Positions 62,902-64,000 of a stretch of 64,000 nt of DNA are shown here, piece by piece (position 1 is the stretch's first letter; each line of letters begins with the position of its first letter). Below the pieces are notes generated by a model. That model was not told the DNA's origin. It saw nothing but the letters and a program-made list of their open reading frames with translations, and did no database searches. Source of the stretch: Aquibacillus sediminis (GTDB taxonomy: Bacteria > Bacillota > Bacilli > Bacillales > Amphibacillaceae); the NCBI RefSeq assembly GCF_005870085.1, contig NZ_SZNM01000001.1, forward strand, positions 186,001-250,000. Reading direction: 5' to 3'. Both the position numbers and the translations under genes were made by a program.

Positions 62902-64000
62902 TTAATCAAAAAAGTACTTAAACAAATTAGCGATTCCAGATTCTTTTTTCTTATTTGACGTTGTTTCATTTTGATTGGAAACTTTTTTCGTTTTCTTAGG
63001 GCTAGTAACTTCTACTTCAGGTGGCTTAACAGCATTTGACAGCTCTTTTCCTTGTATTTTCGCATTTCGGTATGCAAATTTCAAGATTCCTACACCAGAA
63101 GTAAACTGTGGTTCTCGTACGCCTATGTAATCCGGAATGGCTAGTCTAATATTCGTTTGAAATAAATCTTGTGCTAAATCCAAAGCACCTGGCATACTAA
63201 CACAACCACCAGTTAAAACAAGTCCACCTGGTAATTCATTGTACCCCATTTTCCTTATTTCTTTTGCTGCATACGTAAAGATTTCTTCCAACCTAGCTTC
63301 AATCATATCAGAAATTTGCAACTGATTAAATGTTTGTCTTTTATTACTTCCAATTATAGAAACATCAAAAGTCTCTTCTTCTCTTGCATCATCATAAAAA
63401 GCATGCCCGTGATTCATTTTCACTTCTTCCGCTTCCTCTGATGACGTTCGTAATCCGATGGACAAGTCTTTAGTTATGTTGTCTCCACCAAGCGCAACCA
63501 CACTAGTTGATACTAGATGATCATCCTCAAAAACAGAAACAGTTGTACTTCCACCACCCACATCAATCAATGCAACACCTAGATTTTTTTCATCCTTTGA
63601 CAACGCAATGGAACCTGATGCTAATGGTTGCAAGCAAATATCTAATACTTCTAGATTAGCTTTTTCAACACATTTCAATATATTATGTAGCATTGTTTTA
63701 GAACAAGTTATGATCGAACCTTCCATTTCTAATCGAACTCCGATCATTCCACGGGGGTCATTAATTTCATCCAATCCATCTACAATAAACTGTTTTGGAA
63801 TAACATCAATAATCTCCCGTTCTGGTGGTACTGAAATGACCTGTGCAGCATCGATAACTCTCCCAATATCTTCATTACCAATTTCCCTGTTATCACTCGA
63901 AACAGCCACAACGCCATGACACGGTTGCAATTGAATATGGTTGCCGTTTATACCTACTAACACACGATCAATTTGCATATCTACCATTCTTTCAGCTTGT
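62902..64000 (-). CDS. ftsA: Cell division protein FtsA (N-terminus outside window)
   Basis: Actin-like membrane anchor for the Z ring. 366 codons are present; the frame continues past the window edge (QAERMVDMQIDRV is internal in the family), so about 60-70 N-terminal residues are missing. IDVGGGSTTVSVFEDDHLV near the middle is the phosphate/ATP motif, GLVLTGGCVSMPGA the adenosine motif. The C-terminal SGIANLFKYFFD is the amphipathic membrane helix. The linker is rich in Lys and Thr. ftsZ follows after 74 bp. Confidence 0.96.
   Translation of the reverse strand, partial: QAERMVDMQIDRVLVGINGNHIQLQPCHGVVAVSSDNREIGNEDIGRVIDAAQVISVPPEREIIDVIPKQFIVDGLDEINDPRGMIGVRLEMEGSIITCSKTMLHNILKCVEKANLEVLDICLQPLASGSIALSKDEKNLGVALIDVGGGSTTVSVFEDDHLVSTSVVALGGDNITKDLSIGLRTSSEEAEEVKMNHGHAFYDDAREEETFDVSIIGSNKRQTFNQLQISDMIEARLEEIFTYAAKEIRKMGYNELPGGLVLTGGCVSMPGALDLAQDLFQTNIRLAIPDYIGVREPQFTSGVGILKFAYRNAKIQGKELSNAVKPPEVEVTSPKKTKKVSNQNETTSNKKKESGIANLFKYFFD

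Overview
The window is a low-GC, almost entirely minus-strand stretch of a bacterial chromosome. It carries the core gene order of an endospore-forming Bacillaceae: it reads backwards (right to left) from ftsA-ftsZ through spoIIGA-sigE-sigG, the ylmCDE-sepF-ylmGH-divIVA division cluster, ileS, lspA, the pyr operon, remA-gmk-rpoZ, priA-fmt-rsmB-prpC-prkC, the fatty-acid/phospholipid genes, rncS-smc-ftsY, and ends in ylxM. SigE with a pro-sequence, SigG, SpoIIGA and a 26-residue SpoVM show a spore former. The repeat content and divergence from Bacillus suggest a relative of Oceanobacillus, Virgibacillus or Gracilibacillus, but the genus cannot be fixed from sequence reading alone.

Layout. 1-13236: ylxM (start only), ftsY, smc, a small plus-strand DUF1128 gene, rncS, then acpP-fabG-fabD-plsX-fapR behind a FapR operator, recG and the two serine dehydratase subunits. 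14091-22259: fakA-yloU, divergent rpmB, spoVM, thiN, rpe, rsgA, prkC, prpC. 22336-34043: rsmB, fmt, priA, coaBC, rpoZ, gmk, remA, yicC-like yloC, a Ca-type P-ATPase. 34044-35765: rqcH on the plus strand. 36385-48341: complete UMP pathway operon pyrR-P-B-C-AA-AB-K-D-F-E with a sigma-A promoter and two PyrR attenuators. 48338-53638: rluD, lspA, ileS with T-box leader. 53643-64000: divIVA through ftsA (5' end missing).

The genes are ordinary housekeeping genes. What is unusual lies between them. A family of about 300-580 bp noncoding elements (13461-14042, 35881-36292, 49864-50369, 57751-58291, 61150-61448, with a fragment at 17909-17944) has matching terminal inverted repeats, internal inverted-repeat arms and exchangeable loop cassettes. 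Most copies sit just beyond an intrinsic terminator. Two further repeat types occur: 2.5 tandem 127-bp units in front of yloC, each with a terminator-like hairpin, and a hairpin-rich direct repeat in the pyrP leader. Other points: the def gene usually found between priA and fmt is absent, and the third PyrR attenuator (before pyrB) known in Bacillus subtilis appears to be missing.
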